Source: Candidatus Heimdallarchaeota archaeon (lineage in GTDB: Archaea; Asgardarchaeota; Heimdallarchaeia; Hodarchaeales; Hodarchaeaceae). Taken from it: DNA of 64,000 bases. The stretch is taken from NCBI GenBank assembly GCA_020353515.1, contig CP070695.1, positions 4,879,466 to 4,943,465 of the forward strand, given 5' to 3'. A model generated the notes under the pieces. That model did no database searches. It was not told where the DNA came from and worked only from the letters and a program-made list of their open reading frames with translations. The translations under genes were made by a program, and so were the position numbers. Shown piece after piece: positions 9,075 through 18,702 of this stretch; positions within the stretch are counted from its first letter, which is position 1; every line of letters starts with the position of its first letter.

Positions 9075-9443
9075 TTACACCCAGGACATTGTCCCTTTTT
9101 TCATCCAAAATGCTAGTCCGATAAAAATGAATAACGCAAGTGATCCCATAACGAGAATAGCAGTGGCAGTAGCATCAATAATTTGGAAGGCAAATGCCCA
9201 TAAAAGAAATAAAATTGTTAAAATGTCGAATACAACGAACACAACTGCAAATGTATAGAATTGAGTATTAAACCGAACTTGGGCATCTCCTATTGGCTTC
9301 TCTCCGCATTCGTAAGTCGTTGTTGCGGCCTTTAGACGTGGAATGTTTGGTGCGAGTAAATATTGGACTACCTTTATGACAATTGGACTTGCAAGCCCTG
9401 CTATAAGAAAAATTCCAAAATGAGTAAGTTCAAGATCAATCAT
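9075..9443 (-). CDS. nuoA: NADH-quinone oxidoreductase subunit A
   Basis: First gene of the complex I operon: a three-helix membrane subunit with the family signature TTYECGEKPIGDAQVRFNTQ (residues about 43-62). The open frame extends to a TTG at 9518, but a TATA-like element at 9531-9540 places transcription start near 9508, downstream of that codon. The ATG at 9441-9443 gives 122 residues, the family's usual length, and has GGGAT upstream. ATGs at 9458 and 9455 are alternatives. Confidence 0.94.
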   Translation of the reverse strand: MIDLELTHFGIFLIAGLASPIVIKVVQYLLAPNIPRLKAATTTYECGEKPIGDAQVRFNTQFYTFAVVFVVFDILTILFLLWAFAFQIIDATATAILVMGSLALFIFIGLAFWMKKGTMSWV

Positions 9444-9530
9444 GTGATATCCCATCATTAAGAATGGTTTACTTTCACGCTGGAGTGATTTACTACTCTG
9501 AATTACAATACTCCGCAAAAAATGGTGGTT

Positions 9531-9540
9531 ATTTATAATT
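9531..9540 (-). promoter_or_regulatory. TATA-like promoter element of the complex I operon
   Basis: Read on the minus strand the bases give AATTATAAAT, an archaeal TATA-like box. Start of transcription would be expected about 27 bases downstream, near 9508. This leaves a leader of about 65 bases before the chosen nuoA ATG. No other promoter-like element is evident between the tightly packed nuo genes. Confidence 0.5.
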
Positions 9541-9611
9541 TTGTCTTACTTGTCCCTCAAACGTAAACATTGTAGACATTCATTTTATTAATCTTAGTAA
9601 AAGAGCCCTTT

Positions 9612-11066
9612 GTGGTTTTCAGGGTGAAGATCCTATTCCTTGTTCCACCTACAAAACAAAAAGAAGTAACAAAGTATCAACTTGCCTTTTTGAACTTTAC
9701 TGCTCCACCTTTAGGATTGGGTTATATTGCTGCTGTGTTAGAAGAAAATGGTTTTTCCAATGTTCGAATTTTGGATTGTTCAGTCTTAGGATATTCACCT
9801 CAAGCCTATCGTAAATATTTAAAACAATTTAACCCAGATTTTGTTGGAATTCAAACCCTAACACCCAATTTTTATGATACCCTAGAATCAGCTCAAATAG
9901 CAAAGGAAGAGGGTGTTTCAACAGTCGCTTTAGGAGGGTATCATCCTACAGCAATGCCCATGGAAAGTTTACAATTATCTCATGGTAAGGTGGATGCTGT
10001 TTTCAGGGGAGAAGCTGAATACTCTGTATTGGAGTTTATCCAGAATATTGAGAAAGGCCTTGATTGGACCAATATTAAAGGTATTTCCTATTTCAACAAA
10101 GAAAATCAGGTCATTCATAATGATTCAGCTCCTCCTATAAAAAATCTTGATGATCTTCCCTTGCCAGCTCGACATCTCCTTCCTATGGACAAGTACCGAA
10201 TTTTTGGATCATCATTTCCAGCAACCTCGGTTATAACAAGTCGAGGATGCCCATTCTCATGTGATTTTTGTAGTGTTTCAGCATTTTATGGAGCTAACTG
10301 GCGTCCTCGGTCACCTGAAAAAATAGCTGAAGAGATCCAGTATCTACGTGAAGTTTTAGATCTTAAAGCGGCAGCTTTTGTAGATGATTTGTTCTTTATT
10401 TCGAGGAAACGAGTTAAACGATTGGTTCGAGCACTCTCACAAATTAAAGATATTTATTGGGGTGCTACAACTCGTGCTGATGCAGGGAACCTTGAGCTAC
10501 TCACCTTAATGAGAAAAGCTGGTTGCCGTTTAGTCTTCGTTGGGGTTGAATCTGGGAATCAAGTGATTTTAGACCAGATACGAAAGCAAACCTCAATCAA
10601 TCAAGTGGAACGATATTTTGATAACGCTAAAAAAGCACATATGGACACTTTGGCTTCTTTATCTTTTGGATTTCCTGGTGAAACCAAACAAACAATAATC
10701 AATACAGTTAACTGGGTTATTAATCGTTTAGACCCAGAATTAGCATTATTCACCCTAGCAACCCCTTATCCTGGCACAGAATTCTATCAGGATATGCTCA
10801 ATAGTGGGAAGATAAAAGAACATGATTACAGTAAGTATAATCTCTTTCATCCGATAACTGAACTTACTGGTATTTCACGAGAAGAAATGAAAACAATGAC
10901 GAAATGGGCTTATAAACGATTCTATCTTCGACCAAAGAAAATAATGCAAAATACTTTAAGGGAGTTAAGATATTCTATGGAGAGTTATGGTTTCAGGCAA
11001 TTTCTTTACAATGGGAGTGTATTTGCGAAAGGAATTATCAACATGAAGATTCTCACTTCAATGTGA
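9612..11066 (+). CDS. B12-binding domain radical SAM protein
   Basis: About 484 residues. The N-terminal third is a cobalamin-binding Rossmann fold (ILFLVPPT, then PPLGLGYIAAVLEE and GGYHPTAMP). The centre is a radical SAM barrel with the cluster motif CPFSCDFC (C-x3-C-x2-C) and a GVESGNQVILDQIRK segment typical of this family. It likely performs a methyl transfer or ring or chain modification on a lipid or small molecule, like BchE- or hopanoid-type relatives; the substrate cannot be told. The start is a GTG at 9612 or a GTG at 9624, which would give MKILFLVPPT. It stands alone, divergent from nuoA. Confidence 0.88.
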   Translation: MVFRVKILFLVPPTKQKEVTKYQLAFLNFTAPPLGLGYIAAVLEENGFSNVRILDCSVLGYSPQAYRKYLKQFNPDFVGIQTLTPNFYDTLESAQIAKEEGVSTVALGGYHPTAMPMESLQLSHGKVDAVFRGEAEYSVLEFIQNIEKGLDWTNIKGISYFNKENQVIHNDSAPPIKNLDDLPLPARHLLPMDKYRIFGSSFPATSVITSRGCPFSCDFCSVSAFYGANWRPRSPEKIAEEIQYLREVLDLKAAAFVDDLFFISRKRVKRLVRALSQIKDIYWGATTRADAGNLELLTLMRKAGCRLVFVGVESGNQVILDQIRKQTSINQVERYFDNAKKAHMDTLASLSFGFPGETKQTIINTVNWVINRLDPELALFTLATPYPGTEFYQDMLNSGKIKEHDYSKYNLFHPITELTGISREEMKTMTKWAYKRFYLRPKKIMQNTLRELRYSMESYGFRQFLYNGSVFAKGIINMKILTSM

Positions 11067-11081
11067 GTTCGTAATACAAAT

Positions 11082-11327
11082 TTAAATTAACTCTCGGCCT
11101 TTTTCAGTTATTCCAAAGGTTTCAGGATTACTTGGAAGACGCCTGATATATCCTTTCTCCTCTAGTTTCACTAAACTTTCATCAAACACCTTTTTGTCAA
11201 ATGATTGACCAGTAATACCACTCATCTGTTGTATCTGTGTCATAATACTTAAAAAATGTATGTCTCTGTGTTGTGATATTATTTCTATAATTGATAATTC
11301 CATGTTGGATAACATTTCATTTGACAT
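11082..11327 (-). CDS. Small winged-helix protein
   Basis: 81 residues with the shape of a single winged-helix domain: an N-terminal helix (ELSIIEIISQHRDIHFLSIM), a middle helix, then FDESLVKLEEKGYIRRLPSN, which matches the recognition helix plus wing of PadR- or MarR-like regulators, and ITEKGRELI at the end. No effector domain is present. It faces the radical SAM gene tail to tail and has no obvious operon partner. DNA binding is inferred from fold-like pattern only. Confidence 0.6.
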   Translation of the reverse strand: MSNEMLSNMELSIIEIISQHRDIHFLSIMTQIQQMSGITGQSFDKKVFDESLVKLEEKGYIRRLPSNPETFGITEKGRELI

Positions 11328-11536
11328 CTATCGTGCTTCCAAATTAATTTGAAGAAATTTGTGACCTTAGTTTTTTATAAATTTCCCTTACAAAAGAAAT
11401 CTCTCTTCGGTTCCGAATAAATTATATAAGAAGAAAAAAGAAAATAGATAAATATCTGAAATTCTATACATATCATAAAATATCATTTTTTCCCCCTAAT
11501 GCGATAAAAAAGACAGAAGGATTGAGTGTACCCCTA

Positions 11537-12124
11537 ATGGAGGAACTTAAGGAAATAATAATCAAAGCTAAGGCCTTTAAACAGAGGAGAGAATACCAGA
11601 AGGCAATAGAAATTCTAAACCAAGGTCACGAAATCGGTGTCAGGAATGAAGCTGTTGAGGATTTAGTAGATATTCACAATCAGCTGATATTACTTCATTA
11701 CCAAAATAATGATTTAGAAATGTTTCAAAAATCATATAACTTCGCAAGAACCCTTGCCTTAAAAATTAACTATAATAGAGGACTAGTAGAGTCATTTATG
11801 AATATGGCCTGGGTTCAAACAGATAATAGAAACTTCGTCGACGCTATTACTCACGCCTCCCAAGCCCTTGCGATTGATGATATCCTAGATAATGCCTCTG
11901 CTTTCACAACTGCATTATATATTATTTCAGAAGCAAACTATAGCGTTGGGGACATGGAAAAAGGGGATAAATATAAGGAATTGTATCAGAAAAAGCTGAT
12001 GAAACTTACTGAAGGTGAGGAAAAGATGCTGAGAAGCATTGAGGGATTGAGTGTGGGTATGACTAAGGAGGACGATATAGATTCACGGGTGAAACAAGCC
12101 TTAGATGAACTCGATTCATTTTAA
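11537..12124 (+). CDS. TPR-repeat protein
   Basis: About 195 residues, all helical, with tetratricopeptide-like pairs: AIEILNQGHEIGVRNEAVED, MFQKSYNFARTLALKINYNR, AITHASQALAIDD and a last pair near residue 150. Such proteins are scaffolds for protein contacts; no partner can be named. The reading frame opens at a TTG (11522), but the AGAAGG there is only one base away from it, so the ATG at 11537 is preferred. Followed by a T-rich stretch at 12130-12150. Confidence 0.72.
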   Translation: MEELKEIIIKAKAFKQRREYQKAIEILNQGHEIGVRNEAVEDLVDIHNQLILLHYQNNDLEMFQKSYNFARTLALKINYNRGLVESFMNMAWVQTDNRNFVDAITHASQALAIDDILDNASAFTTALYIISEANYSVGDMEKGDKYKELYQKKLMKLTEGEEKMLRSIEGLSVGMTKEDDIDSRVKQALDELDSF

Positions 12125-12260
12125 AGCTTGAATTTTTCTTTCTTTTTTATCATCTGTACATTTTTCAATCACAAATCATCATTGTAATCCTTTTCCATGA
12201 TATTATAATATTACCGTGCTTTTTGTATTTTTTTCTGAATTCTATCATGGAGCATGGATT

Positions 12261-13448
12261 ATGGATAACAGCTATACTAGGATCCCTTTATCTGAAATTG
12301 AAGCGCGAATCTCAAGACTTAAATCTTATTTGAAAAAAGAAAACATTGATGGGGCGATTCTGCTTTCAACTCCTGAACTCTATTATTATTCAGGTGTGGG
12401 GTATGATGGTGCTGTTTATATTCCAGCAATGGGTGATCCTGTTCATCTTGTCAAGCGAAATCTTGAGTTGGCAAAGTCTTTCTCGCAAATACCGACAGTT
12501 AAAATGTTTGGTAGAAAATCCAAGGTGTTTGAAACATTATGTATAAAACAATCTGCGATAATTGCGATAGAGATGGATACTTTGTCCTATTCTTTCGTGC
12601 AATTTCTGCAATCCAAGGCTAAGAATGTTCGATTAGATAATTGTAGCTCGATTCTAAGGCGACTTCGCTCCGTCAAATCTGATTATGAAATTAATCAAAT
12701 TAAGTCCGCAGCTTCACTTGTAGACAGATCCTTCGAACATTGTACAGAGATTGCTACGCCTGAGATGACCGAAATAGAACTGGCTGTTCAATTAGAACGT
12801 TGGTTACTTGAAAATGGCCATGATGGCTTTATTACAACTTATGGATTTAACACGGAATTATTACACTATGCTTATGTTATTTCAAGTCAATCTTCTGTCT
12901 TGAACATTCATTTTACCCCCATCTCTGGTTATGGACTTACTTTAAAATACCCTTATGGGCCTAGTCGTCAAAAACTAGGTAGGAAACCTTTCATTGTAGA
13001 CACCTGTGGTAACAATCAAGGTTACATTTCTGATACCACTCGAACGTTCATTTGTGGAAAATTTGATGTTAAAACCCGAGATGAGATTAATTCTCTTCAA
13101 GAGATAAAAAAATTCCTCTATCTTAATTTGAAACCAAGTGTGAACCTAGGTGATCTTTATAATGAGGTTATAGATCTTAGTAAAGAACTAAGAATTGAAG
13201 ATCGTTTCATGGGAACCACTACTGACAAAGTGGCCTTTATTGGACATGGTGTTGGGCTTGAACTCGATGAACTGCCCGTATTTTATCCAAAGGGACCCAA
13301 TCTTGTTGCTGGTAATATAATTGCTTGTGAACCAAAGTTCTTTATCCAAGGAAAAAAAGTGCTTGGAATAGAAGATACTTACGCCATAACAGAGTCTGGC
13401 AATATACTTTTATCAAAATCTCCTGATTATTACGAGATTTCAACGTAA
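12261..13448 (+). CDS. M24 family metallopeptidase, Xaa-Pro aminopeptidase type
   Basis: Creatinase-like N-domain followed by a pita-bread catalytic domain. All five metal ligands are in place: Asp in IVDTCGNN, Asp in ISDTTRTF, His in IGHGVGLELDE, Glu in ACEPKFF and Glu in GIEDTYAIT. It should remove an N-terminal residue before proline or hydrolyse a related amide bond. The frame opens at a GTG (12216), but a TATA-like TATTATAATA at 12201-12210 puts transcription start near 12233, so the ATG at 12261, with GGAG nine bases upstream, is chosen. About 395 residues. Confidence 0.9.
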   Translation: MDNSYTRIPLSEIEARISRLKSYLKKENIDGAILLSTPELYYYSGVGYDGAVYIPAMGDPVHLVKRNLELAKSFSQIPTVKMFGRKSKVFETLCIKQSAIIAIEMDTLSYSFVQFLQSKAKNVRLDNCSSILRRLRSVKSDYEINQIKSAASLVDRSFEHCTEIATPEMTEIELAVQLERWLLENGHDGFITTYGFNTELLHYAYVISSQSSVLNIHFTPISGYGLTLKYPYGPSRQKLGRKPFIVDTCGNNQGYISDTTRTFICGKFDVKTRDEINSLQEIKKFLYLNLKPSVNLGDLYNEVIDLSKELRIEDRFMGTTTDKVAFIGHGVGLELDELPVFYPKGPNLVAGNIIACEPKFFIQGKKVLGIEDTYAITESGNILLSKSPDYYEIST

Positions 13449-13465
13449 TTTCACGGTGAATCCTC

Positions 13466-14731
13466 ATGGAACGCTCAATGATTTCTCCAAAATCTTTGAT
13501 TTTTGATTTGTATTTACGGCCATCTCTGTTAGTTATAGGTCTTTATCAAACTATTGTAACTGTTGCTTTTACTTCTCAACAACTTCTATTAGCTGCTTAT
13601 TTGGATGAGAAAGGTTATATTTTGATCAGTGGTATTATAATTGCTGTTTACTTCGCATTTTGGTTCCTATTAGGCCCATTTTTTAGTACCTTAAGCGATC
13701 TACATGGAAGAAAATTCCTTATGATTGCAGCTAATTTTGTTTCGCTTATCGGCTTTTTTGGATTAGTTCTAGCACCTGAGTCCCTTTTTATTGAAACTGT
13801 TTTTATTATGAATGCAATTCTGGGAATAGGAGCTGCAATACGAGTTGGATCTGTAATTGCGCTTTGGGTACAACATAGCCCTCAAGATCGCGTTGGAGAG
13901 TCTCTTGCGTACAATAGTATCTTACTTACTATAGGTGGATTTACTGGTGCCCTGATAGGTTTTCTTATGTGGAGTACGATTAAAGAACAAGCTTTCGTCA
14001 TTTTTGGGATTTTATTATTTGTATCAGCTATCCCCATATTTTTTGTTAGTGATGTAGGAAATTATATCCCATTTTCATTTGAATTTTTACGTGTACAAAG
14101 GAATAAATCTGATCTACAGTTTTTTTTCACCCCTCAGTTCATCCAAGTCTGCCTTCACTGGTTAGCTTTTTCAACAATTGTTTCCTTTTCTACTTTTATA
14201 ATTCCTATCCTTGAAAGATTAACAGAAGAAACATCAAGTGGTTCAGATGTGAACTTACCTTTCCCACTTCTTTTTGTTATCTCAGCGGCCCTGGTTATCT
14301 CATGTGTTGGAGGATTACTATTCTGGGGGAGGATTTCTGATTTATGGGCAAGACGACCAGTATTAATTATTGGTTATGTCGGAATGGCAGTTTTAGTTCT
14401 TTCAGCTATGGTCATTTTCCTATTTGATTGGTTACCAATGTTACTGGAAGGCCTGGCTTTCTATAATCCCCTGAGTATAATAGTGATTAGTATAGTCATT
14501 ATTTCAATTTTCGCAGCTGTTTCAGTTATCGCAACCCCTATGGCGCTAATATCTGACAAGGTCGGTCATGAGGATTTAGCTAAAGCAATGTCGCTCAGAC
14601 AAGTTCTCATTGGAGTTGGGACAGTAATAGGAGTTTTTATTGGGGGTTTTGTTATTGGTTTATTTGAAATTCCCGGTTTACTTTTTGTCATTCTAATCTT
14701 ATTATTGATCTCTGCGGTAATTCTTCTATGA
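13466..14731 (+). CDS. MFS transporter
   Basis: 421 residues with about 12 hydrophobic segments. The loop between helices 2 and 3 reads FSTLSDLHGRKFLMIAA, the major facilitator signature (G-x3-D-x2-G-R-[RK]-like), and a second copy, WGRISDLWARRPVLIIGY, lies in the other half. The central loop is short. Substrate unknown; drug or metabolite efflux is usual for this type. It starts 18 bases after the M24 peptidase, so export or import of a small peptide product is conceivable but unproven. Confidence 0.88.
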   Translation: MERSMISPKSLIFDLYLRPSLLVIGLYQTIVTVAFTSQQLLLAAYLDEKGYILISGIIIAVYFAFWFLLGPFFSTLSDLHGRKFLMIAANFVSLIGFFGLVLAPESLFIETVFIMNAILGIGAAIRVGSVIALWVQHSPQDRVGESLAYNSILLTIGGFTGALIGFLMWSTIKEQAFVIFGILLFVSAIPIFFVSDVGNYIPFSFEFLRVQRNKSDLQFFFTPQFIQVCLHWLAFSTIVSFSTFIIPILERLTEETSSGSDVNLPFPLLFVISAALVISCVGGLLFWGRISDLWARRPVLIIGYVGMAVLVLSAMVIFLFDWLPMLLEGLAFYNPLSIIVISIVIISIFAAVSVIATPMALISDKVGHEDLAKAMSLRQVLIGVGTVIGVFIGGFVIGLFEIPGLLFVILILLLISAVILL

Positions 14732-14799
14732 ACTAGCTTTATTTATTTTTGAATCTTTTTTAATGTAAACATTATTTTTTCTAAGTATGTGGGATATTT

Positions 14800-16182
14800 T
14801 TGTCTTCTTGGTTTGGTAGTTCTGGAATACGTGGATCTTATGATAAGATAACTCCGCTTTTTAGTATGAACCTTGGAATGGCAGTTGGGAAGGTATTCCA
14901 ATCTTCTGAACCAGCATATATCGCTTCTGATATACGATCCACATCAGATCTGCTTAAAATGTGCTTTATAAGTGGATTTTCATATTATTCAGGGACATTA
15001 ATTGATATTGGTTTATGTCCGACCCCCGTTATATCCCATATTACATCTATTAATGATAATACATTAGGAGTAATGGTGACTGCTTCTCATAATCCCCCCT
15101 CTAATAATGGTTTCAAGTTTTTTTTAAATGGGGGAGAATGTGGGAAGAAGTTTGAAGTTGAAGTTGATAAAAACCTTCAAAATTTAATTGAAAGTCCCAC
15201 CGTTAAGATATCACCAGACTTCTGGAAAAATGTTGGAATCTCCAAATATGACAAATCCAGTGCATATATTAATGGGTACATTAACTATTTAAGGAATAAA
15301 ATTGAGATTAAGAATCCAAAAAAGAAAATTGTACTAGATTGTGCGAATAATGTGCCCAATCTTGTTTCACCGAAAGTTTTCAAGCATTTTGGTTTTGAAA
15401 TACTCCCATTAAATGAAACACTCAATCCTTCTTTTCCTGGACGTCCAAGTGAACCTTCATCAACAAATCTTTCTGTTTTAAAAAAAATGGTTGTTGAGAA
15501 AGGTGCTAATATTGGTGTTGCCCACGACGGAGACGGTGACCGATTTGCTTTAATAGATGAAAATGGGAACTTTGTAAATTCAACCGCCATAATAAGTTTT
15601 TTTTGTGACCATTTAGACTATTCAAATCCAAGCAGAAGGAAAATAATCTTGACAAGTGATTGTTCACTACAATCTATAGATATAGCTGAGAAAAGAGGAG
15701 CAGAGATTGTTTTTAGTAGAATTGGGAGAAATCGAGATTTTGTGAATGATAGTCATTGTCTATTTTTAGCTGAACCAAACAAGTTACTATTCCCAGAATT
15801 TGGAAAATGGATAGATGGGTTATTTCCTGTGCTGAAACTTCTAGAAATTTCCCAATCGAGGGAGATTTCAAAGGTTATTGCACCTTATGATAAACGAAAA
15901 GTCCTTAGAAAGGCCTTTGAGGTCCTTAATGGAGACCAAATCCGTGTAGCTGAACTAATTAACGATCTTCCGAACCTATGGTCTGAAAAAATCTCCAAAA
16001 CATCACTCTTAGATGGTTTGAAGATTTACTTTAAACATGATTCAAGTGTATTAATCAGATTTTCTGGAACAGAGCCAAAAATAAAATTCTATATTGAATC
16101 TGATTCACACAGTAAGAATAATGACATGTTGACTATTTTGAAGGATGTTTTTGAGCTTGAGTCTGAAGGTTTTGACTGTTAA
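14800..16182 (+). CDS. Phosphohexomutase-superfamily enzyme (phosphomannomutase/phosphopentomutase type)
   Basis: 460 residues with all motifs of the alpha-D-phosphohexomutase superfamily: the phosphoserine loop VTASHNPPSNNG (Ser about 94), the metal loop HDGDGDRFALID (about 241-252) and the phosphate-binding FSGTEPKIKFYIES near the C-terminus. Archaeal members act as phosphomannomutase, phosphoglucosamine mutase or phosphopentomutase. Its position before kinases, uptake genes and a nucleoside phosphorylase makes a phosphopentomutase role (ribose-1-P to ribose-5-P) attractive, but sequence alone does not decide. The start is a TTG at 14800 giving MSSWFGSSGIRG. Confidence 0.88.
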   Translation: MSSWFGSSGIRGSYDKITPLFSMNLGMAVGKVFQSSEPAYIASDIRSTSDLLKMCFISGFSYYSGTLIDIGLCPTPVISHITSINDNTLGVMVTASHNPPSNNGFKFFLNGGECGKKFEVEVDKNLQNLIESPTVKISPDFWKNVGISKYDKSSAYINGYINYLRNKIEIKNPKKKIVLDCANNVPNLVSPKVFKHFGFEILPLNETLNPSFPGRPSEPSSTNLSVLKKMVVEKGANIGVAHDGDGDRFALIDENGNFVNSTAIISFFCDHLDYSNPSRRKIILTSDCSLQSIDIAEKRGAEIVFSRIGRNRDFVNDSHCLFLAEPNKLLFPEFGKWIDGLFPVLKLLEISQSREISKVIAPYDKRKVLRKAFEVLNGDQIRVAELINDLPNLWSEKISKTSLLDGLKIYFKHDSSVLIRFSGTEPKIKFYIESDSHSKNNDMLTILKDVFELESEGFDC

Positions 16183-16378
16183 TCTTGAATAGTTAATTAT
16201 TCTAACATCATGAGTAATAAGACCGAGGTAACTATAGAAGACATGGTAATCTATAGAGAATGGTTGATTGTTTTAATATCTAAAGAAATTTATTAAAGGA
16301 ATGGTTATAAATTATCTGCATAATCTTCATTGATCATGTTTGTCTTTATTTATCCCGTATAATGAGTGTTGTTATCAT

Positions 16379-17041
16379 ATGATTCATTATAAACCAATTA
16401 TCTGGGTTGAAGGTATTATTGGGTCAGGTAAAAGTACATTCAGTGGTTGGATTGCTGATGAGCTTAAACTTCGACTTATAAAAGAACCTGTTGATAATGA
16501 TTACTTAACAATTTTTTATGAAAACCCAAAACGCTGGGCTTTCCCAATGCAGATCGATTTACTTCATAAAAGATATTCATTACAGCAGTTAGCTGCCTAT
16601 GAGGCTAGTCTTGCGGCCGTAGGGGAAAGCGAATATCAGGGGGTAGTTCTAGATAGAGGATTACCTGGTGATAGAGTATTCGCACGATTACACATGTTAG
16701 AAGGTAATATCTCTAAGGTCGAATGGCGAACGTACACACGTGCATATGAAACAATGACATGTTCTTTGATCCCTCCCAGTCTATTAATATATCTAGATGT
16801 GGAACCCGAAGTAGCAATGAAACGGGTTCAAAATAGAGATAGAACTTTCGAACGAGCTGGTGTTCCTATAGAGTATTTGGAAAAGTTACACCGAGGGTAC
16901 CTAGATTTATTGGTTGAAATTGAATCAGGACAACATACGTGGAGTCGCGGAATGGAAGTAATGAGGGTTCCCTGGAATACAGATCACCAACCGATTGATT
17001 CAATTGTTGAACTCCTCAGAAAAAAATACGAACTCGAATAA
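16379..17041 (+). CDS. Deoxynucleoside kinase, dNK/TK2-like family
   Basis: About 220 residues. P-loop GIIGSGKST (residues 12-20), the VLDRGLPGDRVFARLH segment that matches the DRS/ERS-type motif of deoxynucleoside kinases, and an arginine-rich lid (KRVQNRDRTFERAG). It should phosphorylate a deoxynucleoside with ATP. The frame opens at a TTG at 16340, but a TATA-like TTATAAAT near 16304-16312 predicts transcription start around 16335, so the ATG at 16379 is chosen. It lies next to a non-homologous TK1-type kinase, a pairing seen in animals and uncommon in archaea. Confidence 0.82.
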   Translation: MIHYKPIIWVEGIIGSGKSTFSGWIADELKLRLIKEPVDNDYLTIFYENPKRWAFPMQIDLLHKRYSLQQLAAYEASLAAVGESEYQGVVLDRGLPGDRVFARLHMLEGNISKVEWRTYTRAYETMTCSLIPPSLLIYLDVEPEVAMKRVQNRDRTFERAGVPIEYLEKLHRGYLDLLVEIESGQHTWSRGMEVMRVPWNTDHQPIDSIVELLRKKYELE

Positions 17042-17105
17042 TTCTCAATAATTATTACTTCTCCTTTGAATAGGGCTTTTCATCTATCATAGGGGTTACT
17101 TAACA

Positions 17106-17729
17106 ATGTCAGAGGTGTATAAACCAGGATATTTAGAGGTAATATTTGGACCGATGAAAAGCGGAAAGAGCGAAGTATTTATCATACTTTTCAAGAAATT
17201 ATCATATTCAAATCACGAATGGGTAACATTTAAACCTGCAGTTAACATTAGAGAAGAGGGAATAGCTTCCCGTGCATTCAACTTAAATCTTCAAGCGATT
17301 GTGATAGACGAAAATCATCCAGAGTTAATATTTGAACACTTGAAGGGAAAAAAATACAAGATTATTGGAATTGATGAAGCACAGTTCTTTGATGATTATT
17401 TGGTTGATATTGTTGACACACTGTTGAAACAACGTTATCATGTCATTGTAAGCGGATTAATGCTTAATTTCAGGGGTGAACCCTTTGGACCAATGCCTTG
17501 GCTCGTTGGGCGAGCAAATAAGGTAACACGCCTTACAGGAATTTGTGATGTGAATGAATGCAACCGAAGAGCAACGAGAACTCAAAGATTGATCAATGGC
17601 GAGCCTGCTTCTTATGACAGTCCTGTTGTTGTGATTGAAGGTCAAGGAAAAAAAGAAACTTATGAAACTCGATGTGTAATTCATCACATCGTCCCTAAAT
17701 CGAATGTAAAAAACAAATCAATAGACTAA
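17106..17729 (+). CDS. tdk: Thymidine kinase, TK1 type
   Basis: 207 residues. Walker A FGPMKSGKS at the N-terminus, Walker B IGIDEAQFFDD, the lasso region near the C-terminus and a zinc site made of CDVNEC and CVIH, all as in the TK1 family. It phosphorylates thymidine (and deoxyuridine) with ATP in pyrimidine salvage. It has no homology to the dNK kinase just upstream. The ATG at 17106 is followed downstream by a PfkB kinase gene with a 19-base gap, so the two are probably one transcript. Confidence 0.93.
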   Translation: MSEVYKPGYLEVIFGPMKSGKSEVFIILFKKLSYSNHEWVTFKPAVNIREEGIASRAFNLNLQAIVIDENHPELIFEHLKGKKYKIIGIDEAQFFDDYLVDIVDTLLKQRYHVIVSGLMLNFRGEPFGPMPWLVGRANKVTRLTGICDVNECNRRATRTQRLINGEPASYDSPVVVIEGQGKKETYETRCVIHHIVPKSNVKNKSID

Positions 17730-17748
17730 TGAACTTGGAGGATTGTGC

Positions 17749-18702
17749 TTGGATAATCAGAAAGAAGCTTATTGTTTGGGACATATCTCAGTTGATATTT
17801 TCATAGATCGTTTAGCCTTGAATAATTTTAGGTTAGGTGGTTGTATAGATTCTTCCAACTTGACAATTCATGGAGGTGGAGATGTTGCAAATGTTTCATT
17901 CTGGTTAGGAAAACTAAAAACTCCTGTATCAATGATTGGGATAATAGGAGACGATCCTGCAGGTAGTTTTGTAAAAAACGAATTAGAAAATATGAATGTT
18001 GAATGTCATCTAAAAGTCTCAAAAGAATTATCGACTGCTACAATTCTCATAATTATTGAGCCAGATGGGGAACGTTCTTTCATTGTTAATCGTGAGAGCC
18101 AAAATACCCTTGAATGGGAAGATCTTCCTTTATCTGATATTCTAAAAGGTGATTTATTCTATACTTCTGGATATACAATTCAGAATCAACCAATCAAAGA
18201 TGTCATATTCAAACTTTTTGAGAGTATCAAAGAAAACAGAGCTTCCACAGCTTTAACTATGTTTAACCTTGCTGCATACACTACAGTTGAGAGATTTAAA
18301 CCAGAAATAAAGGCGAAAATCTTACCTTATTCAGACATTCTTGTGGGCAATAAAGAGGAATTTGAGGTTTTAATTAGTAACCCAAACGATAAAACAAAAC
18401 CCGATATACACGAATTTGGAAATATTATTTGTGAGTTTTTTCCTGAAATACAGGTGGTTTTGATAACGGATGGAGGAAACGGTTGTTATTATTCCACACA
18501 AAAAAAATATGGACATATTCCTGCTAATCAAGTTAGAACTGTTGATACAACTGGAGCTGGGGATGGATTTTGTGCTGGTTTTATTTCTAGTTATCTTGAA
18601 GGAACGAACTTAGAAGAGGCCATAAAACGCGGGACGAGGTTAGGGAGCCATATCTGCCAAGGTTATGGGGCAAGGTTTGGAGCTGCAACATTAACACAAT
18701 GA
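17749..18702 (+). CDS. PfkB-family carbohydrate or nucleoside kinase
   Basis: About 317 residues with the ribokinase fold. Motif 1 is the N-terminal GGGDVANVSFWLGKL, and motif 2 is DTTGAGDGFCAGF with the catalytic Asp. Family members phosphorylate ribose, nucleosides, ribose-1-phosphate or fructose-6-phosphate. The gene context (TK1 just upstream, nucleoside ABC transporter just downstream) favours a nucleoside, ribose or ribose-1-phosphate substrate. GGAGG at 17737-17741 is seven bases from the TTG at 17749; a TTG at 17743 is too close to it. Confidence 0.86.
   Translation: MDNQKEAYCLGHISVDIFIDRLALNNFRLGGCIDSSNLTIHGGGDVANVSFWLGKLKTPVSMIGIIGDDPAGSFVKNELENMNVECHLKVSKELSTATILIIIEPDGERSFIVNRESQNTLEWEDLPLSDILKGDLFYTSGYTIQNQPIKDVIFKLFESIKENRASTALTMFNLAAYTTVERFKPEIKAKILPYSDILVGNKEEFEVLISNPNDKTKPDIHEFGNIICEFFPEIQVVLITDGGNGCYYSTQKKYGHIPANQVRTVDTTGAGDGFCAGFISSYLEGTNLEEAIKRGTRLGSHICQGYGARFGAATLTQ

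Noticed and set aside
9444..9518. Longer NuoA starting with TTG at 9518
   Set aside because: The predicted transcription start near 9508 lies downstream of this codon, and the extra 25 residues are absent from the family.
12216..12260. Upstream GTG start of the M24 peptidase
   Set aside because: It lies before the predicted transcription start, and the ATG at 12261 has a GGAG site.
16209..16295. 28-codon frame between the phosphohexomutase and the dNK gene
   Set aside because: Very short, no ribosome site, no hydrophobic or other pattern; likely chance.
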